A stretch of DNA of 64,000 bases from Balneolaceae bacterium (GCA_020832285.1 JAFIFB010000050.1:18112-82111); one strand, 5' to 3'. Shown: positions 1-9,210, counted from the first letter of the stretch. A program made the numbers and translations. Notes: a model not told the origin generated them from the letters alone.

Positions 1-1
1 A

Positions 2-430
2 CTCTACGTACACGGCCTTGCGGGTGACCGTTTTGCTGTAAGGAACAGCGGTGCTGTTGCAGTAGTGGAAGGCACCGGATTGCACCCTTGTGAGTATATG
101 ACCAACGGAACCATTGTAATTCTTGGCCCGGTATCGAGTAATGTGGGGGCGGGCATGACCGGCGGAATTCTCTATCTTAGAAAAGATCAGGTTCACCAGA
201 TCAACAATGAATACGTAACTCCTCTGAATGTGGACAGTTCTTCTTCGAAAGAACTGAAACGACTTCTTCTGGACTATCACAAACATACAGGAAGTGCCAC
301 GGCTGAGGAGTATCTTTCCGACTGGGAAAATGAAAAAAACAACTTCGTGAAGCTGATGCCAATTGGTGTGCTTGCCAAACAGCGAGAAATTATGGAATTG
401 AAAAAGGCTGGCAAAAAAGTGAAGAAGTAA
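2..430 (+). CDS. gltB: Glutamate synthase large subunit, C-terminal fragment (5' end outside window)
   Basis: The frame is open from base 2 and ends at TAA 428-430, so only about the last 142 residues are present. Residues reading CEYMTNGTIVILGPVS and NVGAGMTGGILY match the C-terminal glutamate synthase alpha domain (GXGXG beta-helix), which in the full enzyme links the glutaminase and synthase domains. The enzyme makes two glutamates from glutamine and 2-oxoglutarate. The tail (about 50 residues rich in Lys and Glu, including KLMPIGVL) is also typical of the GltB end. A GTG at 65 is internal, not a start. No gltD follows in the next kilobase, so the small subunit must lie elsewhere. Confidence 0.88.
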   Translation, partial: LYVHGLAGDRFAVRNSGAVAVVEGTGLHPCEYMTNGTIVILGPVSSNVGAGMTGGILYLRKDQVHQINNEYVTPLNVDSSSSKELKRLLLDYHKHTGSATAEEYLSDWENEKNNFVKLMPIGVLAKQREIMELKKAGKKVKK

Positions 431-715
431 TGGTTATTAAATTCAAATTCTTTCCAGACTCAAATATAAAACCTTTCTGAAAAGCAGGGTATTTCATTAA
501 GAAGCTGTGATATCTATAATTCTTTCGCACTCCACTGTAACTAACCATCGCTTTTTTCTGCGCATATTATACTTGTAAATACAGGTGTATAACTTCCTGT
601 TTTGATGTGATCTGTATAACCGCACAGTACACGTTTATTGAGCTGAAGAAGGTTTTCTGGTTAATTTAATTAATTAATATGCGGGAATCGTCAAAGATAA
701 TGTGAAAAAGCAGGG

Positions 716-1050
716 TTGATTTTTAAAGTATTTGGATTGCTGATTACCCTGTTTACAGGATTCTGGTACGATACAACAGAGAAAATTATTTAGACTTAAA
801 CTGATAAAACCGGGATACGTTCAAAGTAGTAAAACCAAGAGAGTTGGAAGACCTTAGGCATTCAATAAAGAAAAATCTTGAACTTTCTTAAGCCGAAGAA
901 TCAGCAAAACCTAAAAAGCCAAATATCCTGGAAGAACTAATATATCTCGTAACATCGATTTGAATTATAGCCCAACTGATTGGATTTGTCGGTTTCAACA
1001 GCGGTGGAATCATCAATATTCTAATGGTTATTGCAGATTACTATCTGTAA
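716..1050 (+). pseudogene. Decayed small membrane-protein remnant
   Basis: No intact gene fills 431-1090, but coding-like frames can be read through stops. In one frame 716-790 gives LIFKVFGLLITLFTGFWYD-type hydrophobic sequence. In another frame 808-1050 reads through TAA at 889 and TGA at 961 and gives EESAKPKKPNILEELIYLV and then IGFVGFNSGGIINILMV, again membrane-like, ending at TAA 1048. A coherent lysine linker plus two hydrophobic segments interrupted by two stops and a frame change suggests a dead gene for a small membrane protein. The parent family is not recognised. Chance low-complexity AT-rich sequence remains possible. Confidence 0.35.
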
Positions 1051-1090
1051 TTCTGAATAGAAGAGTTTTATAAAAAAAAATCATATTAAT

Positions 1091-1336
1091 ATGAAATCAT
1101 TAATTACACTCACAGTAACGGTAGGCGCAACAGTAATCGGATTTGCTTTAGGTTTGTTATTTACATCCGGTAAAAGAGATATACATACTGATTATGTTGA
1201 TGAAAACTTCAATGATATTTTTGATACAGTATCCCATTCTTTAAATAACATTGAAACCAAAATCGCACAACTTTCAAAACAGGGGAAAGCTGAAGCTAAA
1301 AAGAAGGCTGCTGATTTAAATTCAAAAAAGCATTAA
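1091..1336 (+). CDS. Small YtxH-like membrane protein
   Basis: 81 residues. An N-terminal membrane helix (about residues 4-25, containing GATVIGFALGLLF) is followed by a hydrophilic region with a likely helix and a Lys/Ala-rich tail (KAEAKKKAADL). The layout of one glycine-rich helix, a short linker and a charged amphipathic tail is that of YtxH-domain proteins, small membrane-anchored proteins common in Bacteroidota and often stress-associated. The match is by architecture only. It is a single gene, about 190 bases before the next one, in the same direction. Confidence 0.5.
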   Translation: MKSLITLTVTVGATVIGFALGLLFTSGKRDIHTDYVDENFNDIFDTVSHSLNNIETKIAQLSKQGKAEAKKKAADLNSKKH

Positions 1337-1528
1337 CTCGACTGGTATTTCGCCCAAATTGCCTATCCAAAAGCCTATATCTGTGAATTATACAACACAG
1401 ACGTTTTTATCTGTAACGCCTTTTTTACCCTGTATTTAGATATTACCATTCAGTGAATAAATCATGTTTACTGAATCGGGTCAAATAACTATTAGCAATT
1501 TAACCCTAACTCATAAAGCAGGTACAAG

Positions 1529-1975
1529 ATGAAATCTATACGATTAATAATAACCTCCATATTTTTACTATTTGCCTTTTCCTCAATGGCTGTTGCACAA
1601 TCAACAAACATTACGGAAACTTTTAAGAAACATTTTAACGAAACCGTTCAGAAGGTTCAGCAAACTGAGAGTGCCGATGAAAAACGATTGATTCTAAATG
1701 AATCATTTACAAAAATGATCACAGCCTTAGATCGCATCGAATCTGATGCAATCTTATCTAAAGATAAAATCGCACAGCTTCAATCATACAAGCTTGGAAT
1801 TACAGAAATGCAGAATGAACTAAACGGTTTGGATGGGTTTGATGAAATTCTGGATGAAGATCTTGATGACTTCTCCAATTTCTCCCAGGATTTTATGGAA
1901 CAGGCTAACCGCACAATTACCATTGGCCTGACTTCGGCTCTTTTGCTAATTATCATACTTATATTATTGGTTTAA
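1529..1975 (+). CDS. Hypothetical exported protein with C-terminal membrane anchor
   Basis: 148 residues, family not recognised. Residues 1-24 form a signal peptide (IFLLFAFSSMAVAQ, cleavage likely after AVAQ). The middle is acidic and helix-prone (FKKHFNETVQKVQQTESADE and later DEDLDDFSNFSQDF). Residues about 130-148 form a C-terminal transmembrane helix (SALLLIIILILLV) that ends at the stop codon. The protein would therefore be a periplasmic helical domain tethered to the inner membrane by its C-terminus. A terminator-like hairpin follows about 40 bases after the stop, so it is probably transcribed alone. Confidence 0.6.
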   Translation: MKSIRLIITSIFLLFAFSSMAVAQSTNITETFKKHFNETVQKVQQTESADEKRLILNESFTKMITALDRIESDAILSKDKIAQLQSYKLGITEMQNELNGLDGFDEILDEDLDDFSNFSQDFMEQANRTITIGLTSALLLIIILILLV

Positions 1976-2010
1976 TAAGCGTGAGCTTTATACATGAAAA
2001 TGGTAAGGAA

Positions 2011-2042
2011 GACTCCCTTCATTAAAGGAGGGGGTTTTTTCT
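2011..2042 (+). terminator. Rho-independent terminator after the 1529-1975 gene
   Basis: CTCCCTT and AAAGGAG flank a short loop with one mismatch; an alternative pairing is ACTCCC with GGGGGT. The arm runs directly into TTTTTT. It lies about 40 bases after the stop of the exported protein and on its strand. Confidence 0.6.
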
Positions 2043-2087
2043 GCCAAGTTCCATGATTTCAAGTCGTGCTCACGTTAAATCAGGGTT

Positions 2088-2417
2088 ATGCTCATCTCAT
2101 CTTCAATATCTAAAATCCTGATCTGGTTAGCCATGATCAATGCATTTATTATTTCAGGGTGCAGCCACACTTCTGAACTCTACCGGGTGGATTCACCGGA
2201 TGTAAAGGATCCCATGGACTATTCTATAATCTACTACATCCATGCAAATTCCGATTACCTTTATCATGATGGTACCGGGAAACCAATCCTATTCAAAAAG
2301 GGATTAAAAACATGGTATAAACCGGCAAGATTTGGCAAAAGGCCCAACACATCTCCTCACTCCGGCTGGGCATGCAAGCCGATTACAGATCGAAGTTTCC
2401 CGCGTGTAAACTCATAA
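2088..2417 (+). CDS. Short lipoprotein, possibly a 5' gene fragment
   Basis: 109 residues. The N-terminus is a lipoprotein signal (IWLAMINAFIISGC, lipobox Cys about residue 25). The next part (YSIIYYIHANSDYLYHDGTG) resembles the start of hypothetical Bacteroidota proteins with an IHGDGDYLYHD-like motif. From about residue 65 onward the composition turns basic and Pro/Ser-rich (FGKRPNTSPHSGWACK) and looks non-native, as expected if the frame was broken by an indel or deletion and ends early. Function is unknown. It could be a degraded gene; there is no nearby partner. Confidence 0.4.
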   Translation: MLISSSISKILIWLAMINAFIISGCSHTSELYRVDSPDVKDPMDYSIIYYIHANSDYLYHDGTGKPILFKKGLKTWYKPARFGKRPNTSPHSGWACKPITDRSFPRVNS

Positions 2418-2656
2418 ATTATTAGAGTTCAAGGAATCTTTGTATGTTTTCCGCTTTCTTCTAAACAATTTCCAACAGCTGAAATGTATGCCTCTGCACT
2501 AGATCATCTGCGATAACACCTGGCTAATAGTTACCAAATAAGGTTCCTATACTCACGAAGCTTGTAATTAAAATATTGGTAAGAAAGGCGTAGAACGAAA
2601 TTCAGTAAATTCGATAATATGAATCTGCAGTAAATAGGCCGTCCAGAAATTATCTC

Positions 2657-2778
2657 ATGTCAAAAATTAAACGACGGGCAGGTCATTCATCGGATGAATT
2701 TATTTAAACTGAGCCAATTATGATGATTGGGATGATCCCGTATCAACTCGTCAGATGACTCTTCCACACTTTTACTGA
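2657..2778 (+). pseudogene. Small-ORF family copy 1 (frame-shifted)
   Basis: ATG at 2657 opens MSKIKRRAGHSSDEF and stops after Ile, but a shift of frame restores DDWDDPVSTRQMTLPHFY followed by TGA 2776-2778. The same N- and C-terminal halves occur joined in one intact 40-residue frame at 30596-30718 and in a damaged copy at 26642-26756. The 18-base core GATGATTGGGATGATCCC is at 2722-2739. This copy appears dead through an indel near 2704-2720. Product function unknown. The rest of 2418-2825 shows nothing else that I can support. Confidence 0.6.
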
Positions 2779-2825
2779 TGATAAGGCACTTTCAATATAA
2801 CCGATAATAGATACGTTTTTATACA

Positions 2826-3479
2826 ATGAGGATTTTTCAGGAAAAAAACCATTCAGAGCAGACCCGAAAAGAGGAGATCGCCAACGCGATCAGTCACGGA
2901 GTTGGTGCGTTGGCGGCTATTGTGGCCGCTCCTTTCCTGATTTACTACACTGTTAATCATGGAGATCCACTTTCCGTTGCTGGGGTCAGCGTTTTTATTG
3001 CCTCAGCAATTTTACTCTACCTTTCATCTACTCTTTTTCATCTCTTACAGAATAAAAAAGCAAAAAACGTTTTTCAGATTTTTGATCATGTAGCAATTTT
3101 TATCCTGATCGCCGGCACCTATACGCCGTTTACAGTTGGGATATTACATGGGCCCTTCGGCTGGTTTATGCTTGCGCTGATATGGTTCGTGGCGATTATC
3201 GGTATTATACTCAGGCTTTGGCTGGGCAAATCAAACATGAAAATTTACGTGGTCTTTTATCTGTTGATGGGATGGATGATTTTTATCGGTATTAAACCCC
3301 TAATTGAAAATATGGAACTTGCCGGCCTTCTTTGGCTGGCGGTCGGCGGTGCTGCGTATACACTGGGAATTATCTTTTATCTTCTTCCGCACCGAACCTA
3401 CTCACATTTCGTATGGCATTTGTTTGTCCTGGCAGGAACTTCCACTCATTTTATGGCGGTGATGTATTACTCGTTTTGA
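2826..3479 (+). CDS. Hemolysin III family (PAQR-type) membrane protein
   Basis: 217 residues with about seven transmembrane helices. The N-terminal cytoplasmic stretch EEIANAISHGVGALAA and the pattern SSTLFHLLQ, FDHVAIFILIAGTYTPF and the C-terminal HRTYSHFVWHLFVLAGTSTHF are the conserved segments of the YqfA/hemolysin III (TIGR01065, PAQR superfamily) family. The histidines and aspartate (S-x3-H, D-x-H-x3, H-x3-H) would bind a metal in the PAQR fold, suggesting a membrane hydrolase-like activity; the cellular substrate in bacteria is not established and the hemolysin name is historical. Length is standard. It stands alone. Confidence 0.92.
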   Translation: MRIFQEKNHSEQTRKEEIANAISHGVGALAAIVAAPFLIYYTVNHGDPLSVAGVSVFIASAILLYLSSTLFHLLQNKKAKNVFQIFDHVAIFILIAGTYTPFTVGILHGPFGWFMLALIWFVAIIGIILRLWLGKSNMKIYVVFYLLMGWMIFIGIKPLIENMELAGLLWLAVGGAAYTLGIIFYLLPHRTYSHFVWHLFVLAGTSTHFMAVMYYSF

Positions 3480-3551
3480 TTATTAAAACTTGAGTGATTT
3501 CATGATTTTTATTAAAAGAAATGCATATTCTGGCTGAAGAGTATTTTTTGT

Positions 3552-3574
3552 AAAAACCCCCTCATTTATGAGGT
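3552..3574 (-). terminator. Rho-independent terminator of the fused E1 gene
   Basis: On the minus strand CCTCAT, two loop bases and ATGAGG form a perfect 6-bp stem followed by GGGTTTTTA. It lies about 35 bases past the stop of the 3607-6018 gene, on that gene's strand. Read on the plus strand the hairpin has no T-tract. Confidence 0.7.
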
Positions 3575-3606
3575 GCCCATATCTCCCGTCTGATACCCGA
3601 CCTGCT

Positions 3607-6018
3607 CTAATTGATAGCGGGATATTTCGCAGGATTGACTTCATGCATGATAGAATACACACTTTCGATTACATCATCATGGCTGGGTTTGGAGAAGTAA
3701 TCGCCATCGGAGGCGAATGAGGGTCGATGAGCTTTGGCACTCAGGCATCTTGCCTCACTGTCCAGATGATAGTATCCACCCTGTTCATCAATTACCTGTT
3801 GCATCATAAATGCAGTAGCACCTCCGGGAACATCCTCATCAATAAACAGAATACGGTTGGTTTTTTTGAGAGACTGCAAAATCATCTTCTTGCGGTCGAA
3901 AGGGAGCAGTGTTCGAGCATCTATCAGTTCTGCGGAGATTCCCAGCTCATCCAGATCGGTCAGAACCGACTCCACAAGGTTGCAAGTCGCCCCGTAAGAA
4001 ACCAGCGTTATATCACTTCCTTCTCGTAAAATTTTCGGTATTCCCAGAGGCAGTGTAAATTCACCCAGATTCACCGGAAGCCTCTCTTTCATCCGGTACG
4101 CGTTCAGCGGCTCAATCACCAGAGCGGGATCATCACCCTTTATCAGTGTATTGTAAAAACCTGCGGCATCGGTCAGGTTTCGCGGTACACATACGTGCAC
4201 CCCCCTTATTCCATTTATTATCATACCCATTGGTGAACCAGCATGCCAAATCCCCTCCAGACGATGTCCTCTTGTTCGTACAATCAGCGGGTAAGCCTGG
4301 CCGCCTTTTGTTCGGTATCGCAAAGAGGCCACATCGTCACTAAGTAATTGAAAACAGTATAGCAGATAATCCAGATATTGGATTTCGGCAATCGGGCGCA
4401 ATCCTCTCAACGAAAGGCCGATCCCCTGTCCCAAAATAGTGGCTTCACGAATGCCGGTATCACTCACCCGGAGCTCACCATACTTTTCCTGCATACCTTC
4501 AAGGCCAAGATTTACATCACCCAGTTTCCCCACATCTTCTCCAAAAACCAGTGCGTTCGGATATTTAGTAAAAAGTGCATCAAAATTGTTTCTGAGCACA
4601 ACGCGGCCATCAACATTTTTTGAACTACCGTTATATACCGGTTCAGTTTCCTCAATATTCAGCGGTGAAAAAGGTGTTTCACTGTAGAGGTGGGAATTGT
4701 AGCGTTCTTTATTCAGCTTTTTCTGGTCTTCAATCCAGTCGAGCAGATTGCTCCTTGCATCCGATTCCTTTCCTCTTAAAAGCATAGCAGCGCGGCGTGC
4801 AGCAGAGATTACATCCCGACGAATCGGTTTACTTTTCCGTGATAGAGATGTCAGGATTTTTTGTAATCCATCCAGTTCGGAATGATTTTCAATGACATGC
4901 TCAAGAAGGGCCACGATTTCATCTTTTTCACGCAAAATCGGCTCCTGGAATTCCTTCCAGGCAGCTTTATGCTCTCGGCTCACCTCTTCTTTCGCCTCTT
5001 TATCCATTTCATCCAGTTCGGATTCTTCTGCAATACCTTCGTTTATAATCCACTCTCTGAAGTGAGTGATGCAGCAGTTTTCGATTTCCCATTCCAGACG
5101 TTCATCATTTTTGTACCGTTCGTGTGAACCTGATGTGGAATGGCCCAATGGCTGGGTTACATCCTCCACATGTATCAATACCGGAACGTGCTCCTCCCTG
5201 GCAATAGTAGCTGCTTCATTATAGACTGAAATTAACTCCTCGTAATTCCAGGCTTTCACCGTAAAAATTTCAAAACCGGGATCTTTCTGAGTTCGTTTAA
5301 ACCCTCTCAGAGCTTTTGAAATACTTTCTTTTGTTGTCTGATACTTTTTAGAAACAGATATTCCATATCCGTCATCCCACACAGATATCACCATCGGCAC
5401 TTGAAGTACTCCGGCTGCATTGACAGTTTCCCAAAAATGCCCTTCCGATGTGCTGGCATCCCCAATGGTTCCCCAGGCTATCTCATTACCGTTATTGGAA
5501 AAGTTTTTAAAATCTTTCAGCTCACTGCAGTGGCGATAAATTTTGGATGCCTGTGCAAGGCCCAGAAGCCTGGGCATCTGTCCTGCCGTGGGAGACAGAT
5601 CAGCTGATGTATTTTTCATTTCGACCTGGTTGTACCAGGTACCGTCTTCTTTCAAAAGGCGACTTGCAAAGTGGGCATTCATCTGACGGCCACCAGAATT
5701 AGGTTCCACATTAATGTCGGTATTGGCATAGACCTGGGCAAAAAATTCACGAATTGTCAGTTCCTCTATTGCCAGCATAAAAGTCTGATCTCGATAATAT
5801 CCAGATCTGAAATCCCCTTTTTGAAAAAACTTTGCCATCACCAGCTGGGGGATCTCTTTGCCGTCTCCGAAAATTCCGAATTTAGCTTTTCCGGTAAGCA
5901 CCTCTTTTCTTCCCCGAAGCGAAATCTCACGACTAATCCTGGCAATCCTGTAATCATTCAGAATTTCCCGTGTTTGTTGCTTTGAATACGTTAGTTGTGT
6001 CACTTCGTTCGCTGTCAT
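3607..6018 (-). CDS. 2-oxoacid dehydrogenase E1, fused alpha and beta subunits
   Basis: 803 residues. Residues about 1-400 are the E1-alpha (thiamine-diphosphate, acetoin/branched-chain type) domain: YYRDQTFML, GGRQMNAHF and the ThDP motif beginning GDASTSEGHFWE and ending WDDGYGISV. Residues about 450-803 are the E1-beta transketolase-like domain (FGEDVGKLGDV, GIREATILGQGIGLSL, YLLYCFQLLSDDVASLRYR) with the C-terminal transketolase part (VSYGATCNLV, FIDEDVPGGA). The usual substrates of such Bacteroidota fusions are branched-chain 2-oxoacids or pyruvate, with separate E2 and E3 making acyl-CoA; the substrate cannot be settled here. No E2 or E3 gene is adjacent. Transcribed alone, ended by the hairpin at 3552-3574. 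Confidence 0.9.
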   Translation of the reverse strand: MTANEVTQLTYSKQQTREILNDYRIARISREISLRGRKEVLTGKAKFGIFGDGKEIPQLVMAKFFQKGDFRSGYYRDQTFMLAIEELTIREFFAQVYANTDINVEPNSGGRQMNAHFASRLLKEDGTWYNQVEMKNTSADLSPTAGQMPRLLGLAQASKIYRHCSELKDFKNFSNNGNEIAWGTIGDASTSEGHFWETVNAAGVLQVPMVISVWDDGYGISVSKKYQTTKESISKALRGFKRTQKDPGFEIFTVKAWNYEELISVYNEAATIAREEHVPVLIHVEDVTQPLGHSTSGSHERYKNDERLEWEIENCCITHFREWIINEGIAEESELDEMDKEAKEEVSREHKAAWKEFQEPILREKDEIVALLEHVIENHSELDGLQKILTSLSRKSKPIRRDVISAARRAAMLLRGKESDARSNLLDWIEDQKKLNKERYNSHLYSETPFSPLNIEETEPVYNGSSKNVDGRVVLRNNFDALFTKYPNALVFGEDVGKLGDVNLGLEGMQEKYGELRVSDTGIREATILGQGIGLSLRGLRPIAEIQYLDYLLYCFQLLSDDVASLRYRTKGGQAYPLIVRTRGHRLEGIWHAGSPMGMIINGIRGVHVCVPRNLTDAAGFYNTLIKGDDPALVIEPLNAYRMKERLPVNLGEFTLPLGIPKILREGSDITLVSYGATCNLVESVLTDLDELGISAELIDARTLLPFDRKKMILQSLKKTNRILFIDEDVPGGATAFMMQQVIDEQGGYYHLDSEARCLSAKAHRPSFASDGDYFSKPSHDDVIESVYSIMHEVNPAKYPAIN

Positions 6019-6189
6019 GATTCTTACATTTCAGTACATAATTGAACGTCTGTGTGCCCAATGAGCACTCAGAATAATAAGAGGTTAAGGCCTATTTACA
6101 AAATCAGGGACGCGTAAATTCCCATCAACCTACTGCACCTTTTAATTGTAAACTAATGCTTTTCAATACATTGCCTTTCACCGGATTTT

Positions 6190-7581
6190 TTATTCACTAA
6201 AGCCACCTTTGGTCATGTTCATCGGATTGAGTGCATTTTCCAGTTCTTCTTCCGAAAGATCAGTCATCTCTTTAGCTACATCAAAAACGGCCCGGTCTTC
6301 AGAAAATGCTTTTTTTGCAATTTGAGCGGCAAGGTCATAGCCGATCAGCGGATTAAGAGCTGTCACGAGAATCGGATTTTTTCCCACCATTTGGTCGATC
6401 ACCTCTTTCCGTGCGGTAAGTCCGCTTACAGACAGATCGGCAAAATTGCGTGCAGAGTTTGCCAGGATTTCAATAGACTGCAGCAGGTTGTGTGCTGTAA
6501 CCGGCAGCATCACATTCAGCTCAAAATTACCCGACTGTCCCGCAATTGTAATGGCTGCATCATTTCCGATCACCTGTGCACAAGCCATGGTGAGGGATTC
6601 TTCTATGACCGGGTTCACCTTCCCCGGCATTATAGATGAACCCGGCTGCAGTGCTTTAAGCTGTACTTCACCAAGGCCGCTATTTGGACCTGAATTCATC
6701 CACCGGAAATCATTGCCGATTTTCATCAGGCCAATGGCAAGGGTTTTGAGTTGCCCGGAAAGTTCCACCGGAGCATCGACCGTTGCCTGCGCTTCAAAAT
6801 GATTTGTGGCTTCTTTAAAATCCACACCTGTTGCTGAAGCAACTTCTTTTGCAAATCTTACACCAAATTCCTTGTGTGTGTTGATTCCCGTTCCAACAGC
6901 GGTTCCGCCCTGAGGCAACTCTTTAATTCGTTTCATGGCCGATTCAACCCTCTCAATGGCCAGCTCAATCTGCCGGGCATAACCGCTGAACTCCTGCTGA
7001 ACTGTGACAGGCATAGCATCCATCAAATGGGTCCGGCCTGTTTTTACCACATCTTTCAACTCTTCACCTTTTTCCAGAATGGTTTTATGCAGATGCTTCA
7101 GAGCAGGAATTAAATTTTCTTTTACGGCCAGTACAGCAGAAATACGTATAGCCGTTGGAATTACATCATTGGAACTTTGCCCGAAATTTACATGATCATT
7201 AGGATGGATCACAGTTTCCGTTCTCTCCTTAAGCTCATTGGCACGTTTTGCGATCACTTCATTTGCGTTCATATTGGTAGAGGTTCCCGAACCAGTCTGA
7301 AAAATATCCAGCACAAAATCGGAATCGAACTTACCTTCTATTATTTCTGAAGAAGCTTTTTGGATGGCATCGGCTACAGTGCGATCAAGCAACCCAAGAT
7401 CGGCATTCACTTTGGCTGCAGCTTTTTTTATCTGTCCAACCGCGGCAATGAATTCTCGGCTGAACCGGATTCCACTGATCTGAAAATTTTCAAAAGCACG
7501 TTGTGTCTGAGCGCCGTAGTATGCTTTTGCAGGTACTTTTATTTCGCCCATGGAATCTTTTTCAATACGAAAATCTGACAT
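6190..7581 (-). CDS. fumC: Fumarate hydratase class II
   Basis: 463 residues, the normal class II length. The fumarase/aspartase signature GSSIMPGKVNP is present near residue 320, together with TGSGTSTNMNANEV, GRTHLMDAMPVT and TAVGTGINTH, the other substrate-binding segments of the superfamily; the NMNANEV and HPNDHVN motifs separate fumarase from argininosuccinate lyase and adenylosuccinate lyase. It interconverts fumarate and malate in the TCA cycle as an iron-independent homotetramer. It lies 171 bases upstream of the fused E1 gene on the same strand; the gap and lack of overlap suggest independent promoters. Confidence 0.96.
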   Translation of the reverse strand: MSDFRIEKDSMGEIKVPAKAYYGAQTQRAFENFQISGIRFSREFIAAVGQIKKAAAKVNADLGLLDRTVADAIQKASSEIIEGKFDSDFVLDIFQTGSGTSTNMNANEVIAKRANELKERTETVIHPNDHVNFGQSSNDVIPTAIRISAVLAVKENLIPALKHLHKTILEKGEELKDVVKTGRTHLMDAMPVTVQQEFSGYARQIELAIERVESAMKRIKELPQGGTAVGTGINTHKEFGVRFAKEVASATGVDFKEATNHFEAQATVDAPVELSGQLKTLAIGLMKIGNDFRWMNSGPNSGLGEVQLKALQPGSSIMPGKVNPVIEESLTMACAQVIGNDAAITIAGQSGNFELNVMLPVTAHNLLQSIEILANSARNFADLSVSGLTARKEVIDQMVGKNPILVTALNPLIGYDLAAQIAKKAFSEDRAVFDVAKEMTDLSEEELENALNPMNMTKGGFSE

Positions 7582-8073
7582 AATTATGAGTTGGTTAATG
7601 ATGATTCTTTTTATGAACTTTTTTCAACCAGTTTTATTCACAAATAATAGTTACTGGTTTTTTTGCAAAGTCCATCAACAAGATACATCAAACAAAGTTT
7701 AAAAATTTATTCAACAGAATATTACACACTGTGATTCGAGTGTAAGCGATTCCCGCATAATGAAATTTTTCTTGCAGGTTGCGTTGTCTCAAAAATGGCC
7801 ATCTCAACGTACTTAAGCACGTTTTTGCCAACATTATCTCCCGGTCGCTGTCGGAATTGCATCAACCAAAATTCTTGGTAATTAATGCAGTTCAAGTATA
7901 CAAATACTTTGCACCGACCTTCTGGAAGCACTTCCATGATCAACTTTACGAACAGTTACAATAACTGGCAAGTAGTTGTCAAATGGTTAGTAACACACTT
8001 GTTTGAATATCCTCTGAACTTATTATATAAGGTAGGATTTTTAAGGCAAAAATTGAAAAAACGAGGAGTGGTT
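7582..8073. other. Intergenic stretch without supported gene
   Basis: 492 bases between fumC and the GNAT gene, both transcribed to the left. It must hold the fumC promoter near 7600-7700. Short frames here (for example a 73-residue one at 7722-7943 on the minus strand) overlap each other on both strands and resemble no family I know. No terminator with a T-tract is visible for the GNAT operon. Confidence 0.5.
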
Positions 8074-9210
8074 TCAGGTAATCTTTTTGCTGTACATCCG
8101 ATAACGTTTATCAATTGTTCCGCCGATTTTTTCTGCTACGCGAACCATTTGAACGTTATTCTCCAAAATCCAGCCCACTTCCGAAGAGTAGTAATTCCGG
8201 ATAAGGCCGTTTTCAATCGCTTCGCGGTGAAGTAGCACATCGATTCCCCGTCCCTGGTATTCGGGAATTACACCCATCAGGGCCGTTCGGATTTTGTTTA
8301 TTTTTTTTCTGTTCCAGAGAATTCTAAAAATACCAAACGGAAACAGCCGCCCGTTCATATCTTTAAAAACTTGATTATAATCTGGCAGTCCTACCGAAAA
8401 TCCAACCGGTTTGCCATCTATTTCTGCAATGTGAGCAAAATCGGGGTCCACAATGGTTTTCAGGTCTTTGGCTAAAACATCGAATTCTTCGGTAGAGAGA
8501 GGAATAAAACCCCAGTTATTTTTCCATGCACTGTTAAAAATTTCACGTATAATTCTGACTTCATCCCGGATTTTTTTCAGATTAATCCTACGCACATTTA
8601 TTCCGGGTATACGTTTCTTTACAATTTCAATGGCACGGTTTGCGCGGTCGCGGTCCACACTGTCCTGTGTAACCAGATATGTAAGCAGATCCATCTCTTT
8701 TCTGTAACCACAGCTTATGAGAAGTTTATCGTAAAACGGTTTGTGGTAAGGCATCATAATGGAAGGGTATTTATCAAATCCATCCACCAGAATACCGATT
8801 TCGTCCATCATTCCTGGATTTGCAGGTCCCAGGATATCTTCAATTCCTTTCTCGGCAAGCCACTCCTCTGCTGCTTTGAAAAGCCCTTCAGCAGTTGACA
8901 AATTGTCAATGCATTCAAAAAAACCGAAAAAGCCGGTTTTGGTTTTGTGATATTCGTTATAGCGATGATCGATAATTGCTGCAATTCTGCCTGCGGGTAA
9001 CCCATTATGTGTTGCTGCAAACAGAGCAATTTCTGCGTTGTTGTAGAAAGGGTTATTTTTGGTGTCGAGCAGCTTTTTTTGTTCTATAAGAAGTGGTGCT
9101 ACCCAGTACTTATCGTTTTTGTAGTGGCTGTAGGGAAAATGAATAAATGCTTTCTTCCCCTCTTTCGAGTTGATGAGTGTAACTTCGTTCGTATTTGATT
9201 TTGGCTCCAC
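8074..9210 (-). CDS. GNAT-fold N-acyltransferase, candidate bacterial ceramide synthase
   Basis: 378 residues, larger than a single GNAT domain; of the YghO-like type. An N-terminal part includes FIHFPYSHYKNDKYWVAPL and IDNLSTAEGLFKAAEEWL; the middle has ILGPANPGMMDEIGILVDGF; the C-terminal half has the acyl-CoA-binding pattern LMGVIPEYQGRGIDVLLHRE (near residue 320), matching the GNAT Q/R-x-x-G-x-G/A loop. Its start is 7 bases downstream of the serine palmitoyltransferase stop. In the three-enzyme bacterial ceramide pathway described in Caulobacter, a GNAT-family enzyme (bCerS) acylates the amine of the serine palmitoyltransferase product. Operon position makes that the best guess; the acyl substrate is not shown by sequence. 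Alternative: another lipid or amino-acid N-acyltransferase. Confidence 0.7.
   Translation of the reverse strand: MEPKSNTNEVTLINSKEGKKAFIHFPYSHYKNDKYWVAPLLIEQKKLLDTKNNPFYNNAEIALFAATHNGLPAGRIAAIIDHRYNEYHKTKTGFFGFFECIDNLSTAEGLFKAAEEWLAEKGIEDILGPANPGMMDEIGILVDGFDKYPSIMMPYHKPFYDKLLISCGYRKEMDLLTYLVTQDSVDRDRANRAIEIVKKRIPGINVRRINLKKIRDEVRIIREIFNSAWKNNWGFIPLSTEEFDVLAKDLKTIVDPDFAHIAEIDGKPVGFSVGLPDYNQVFKDMNGRLFPFGIFRILWNRKKINKIRTALMGVIPEYQGRGIDVLLHREAIENGLIRNYYSSEVGWILENNVQMVRVAEKIGGTIDKRYRMYSKKIT

Noticed and set aside
678..690. 13-base match TATGCGGGAATCG also present inverted at 7747-7759
   Set aside because: Too short and the flanks do not match; chance is likely.
7722..7943. 73-residue minus frame and overlapping plus frames in the fumC-GNAT gap
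   Set aside because: Frames overlap on both strands and resemble nothing known; treated as non-coding.
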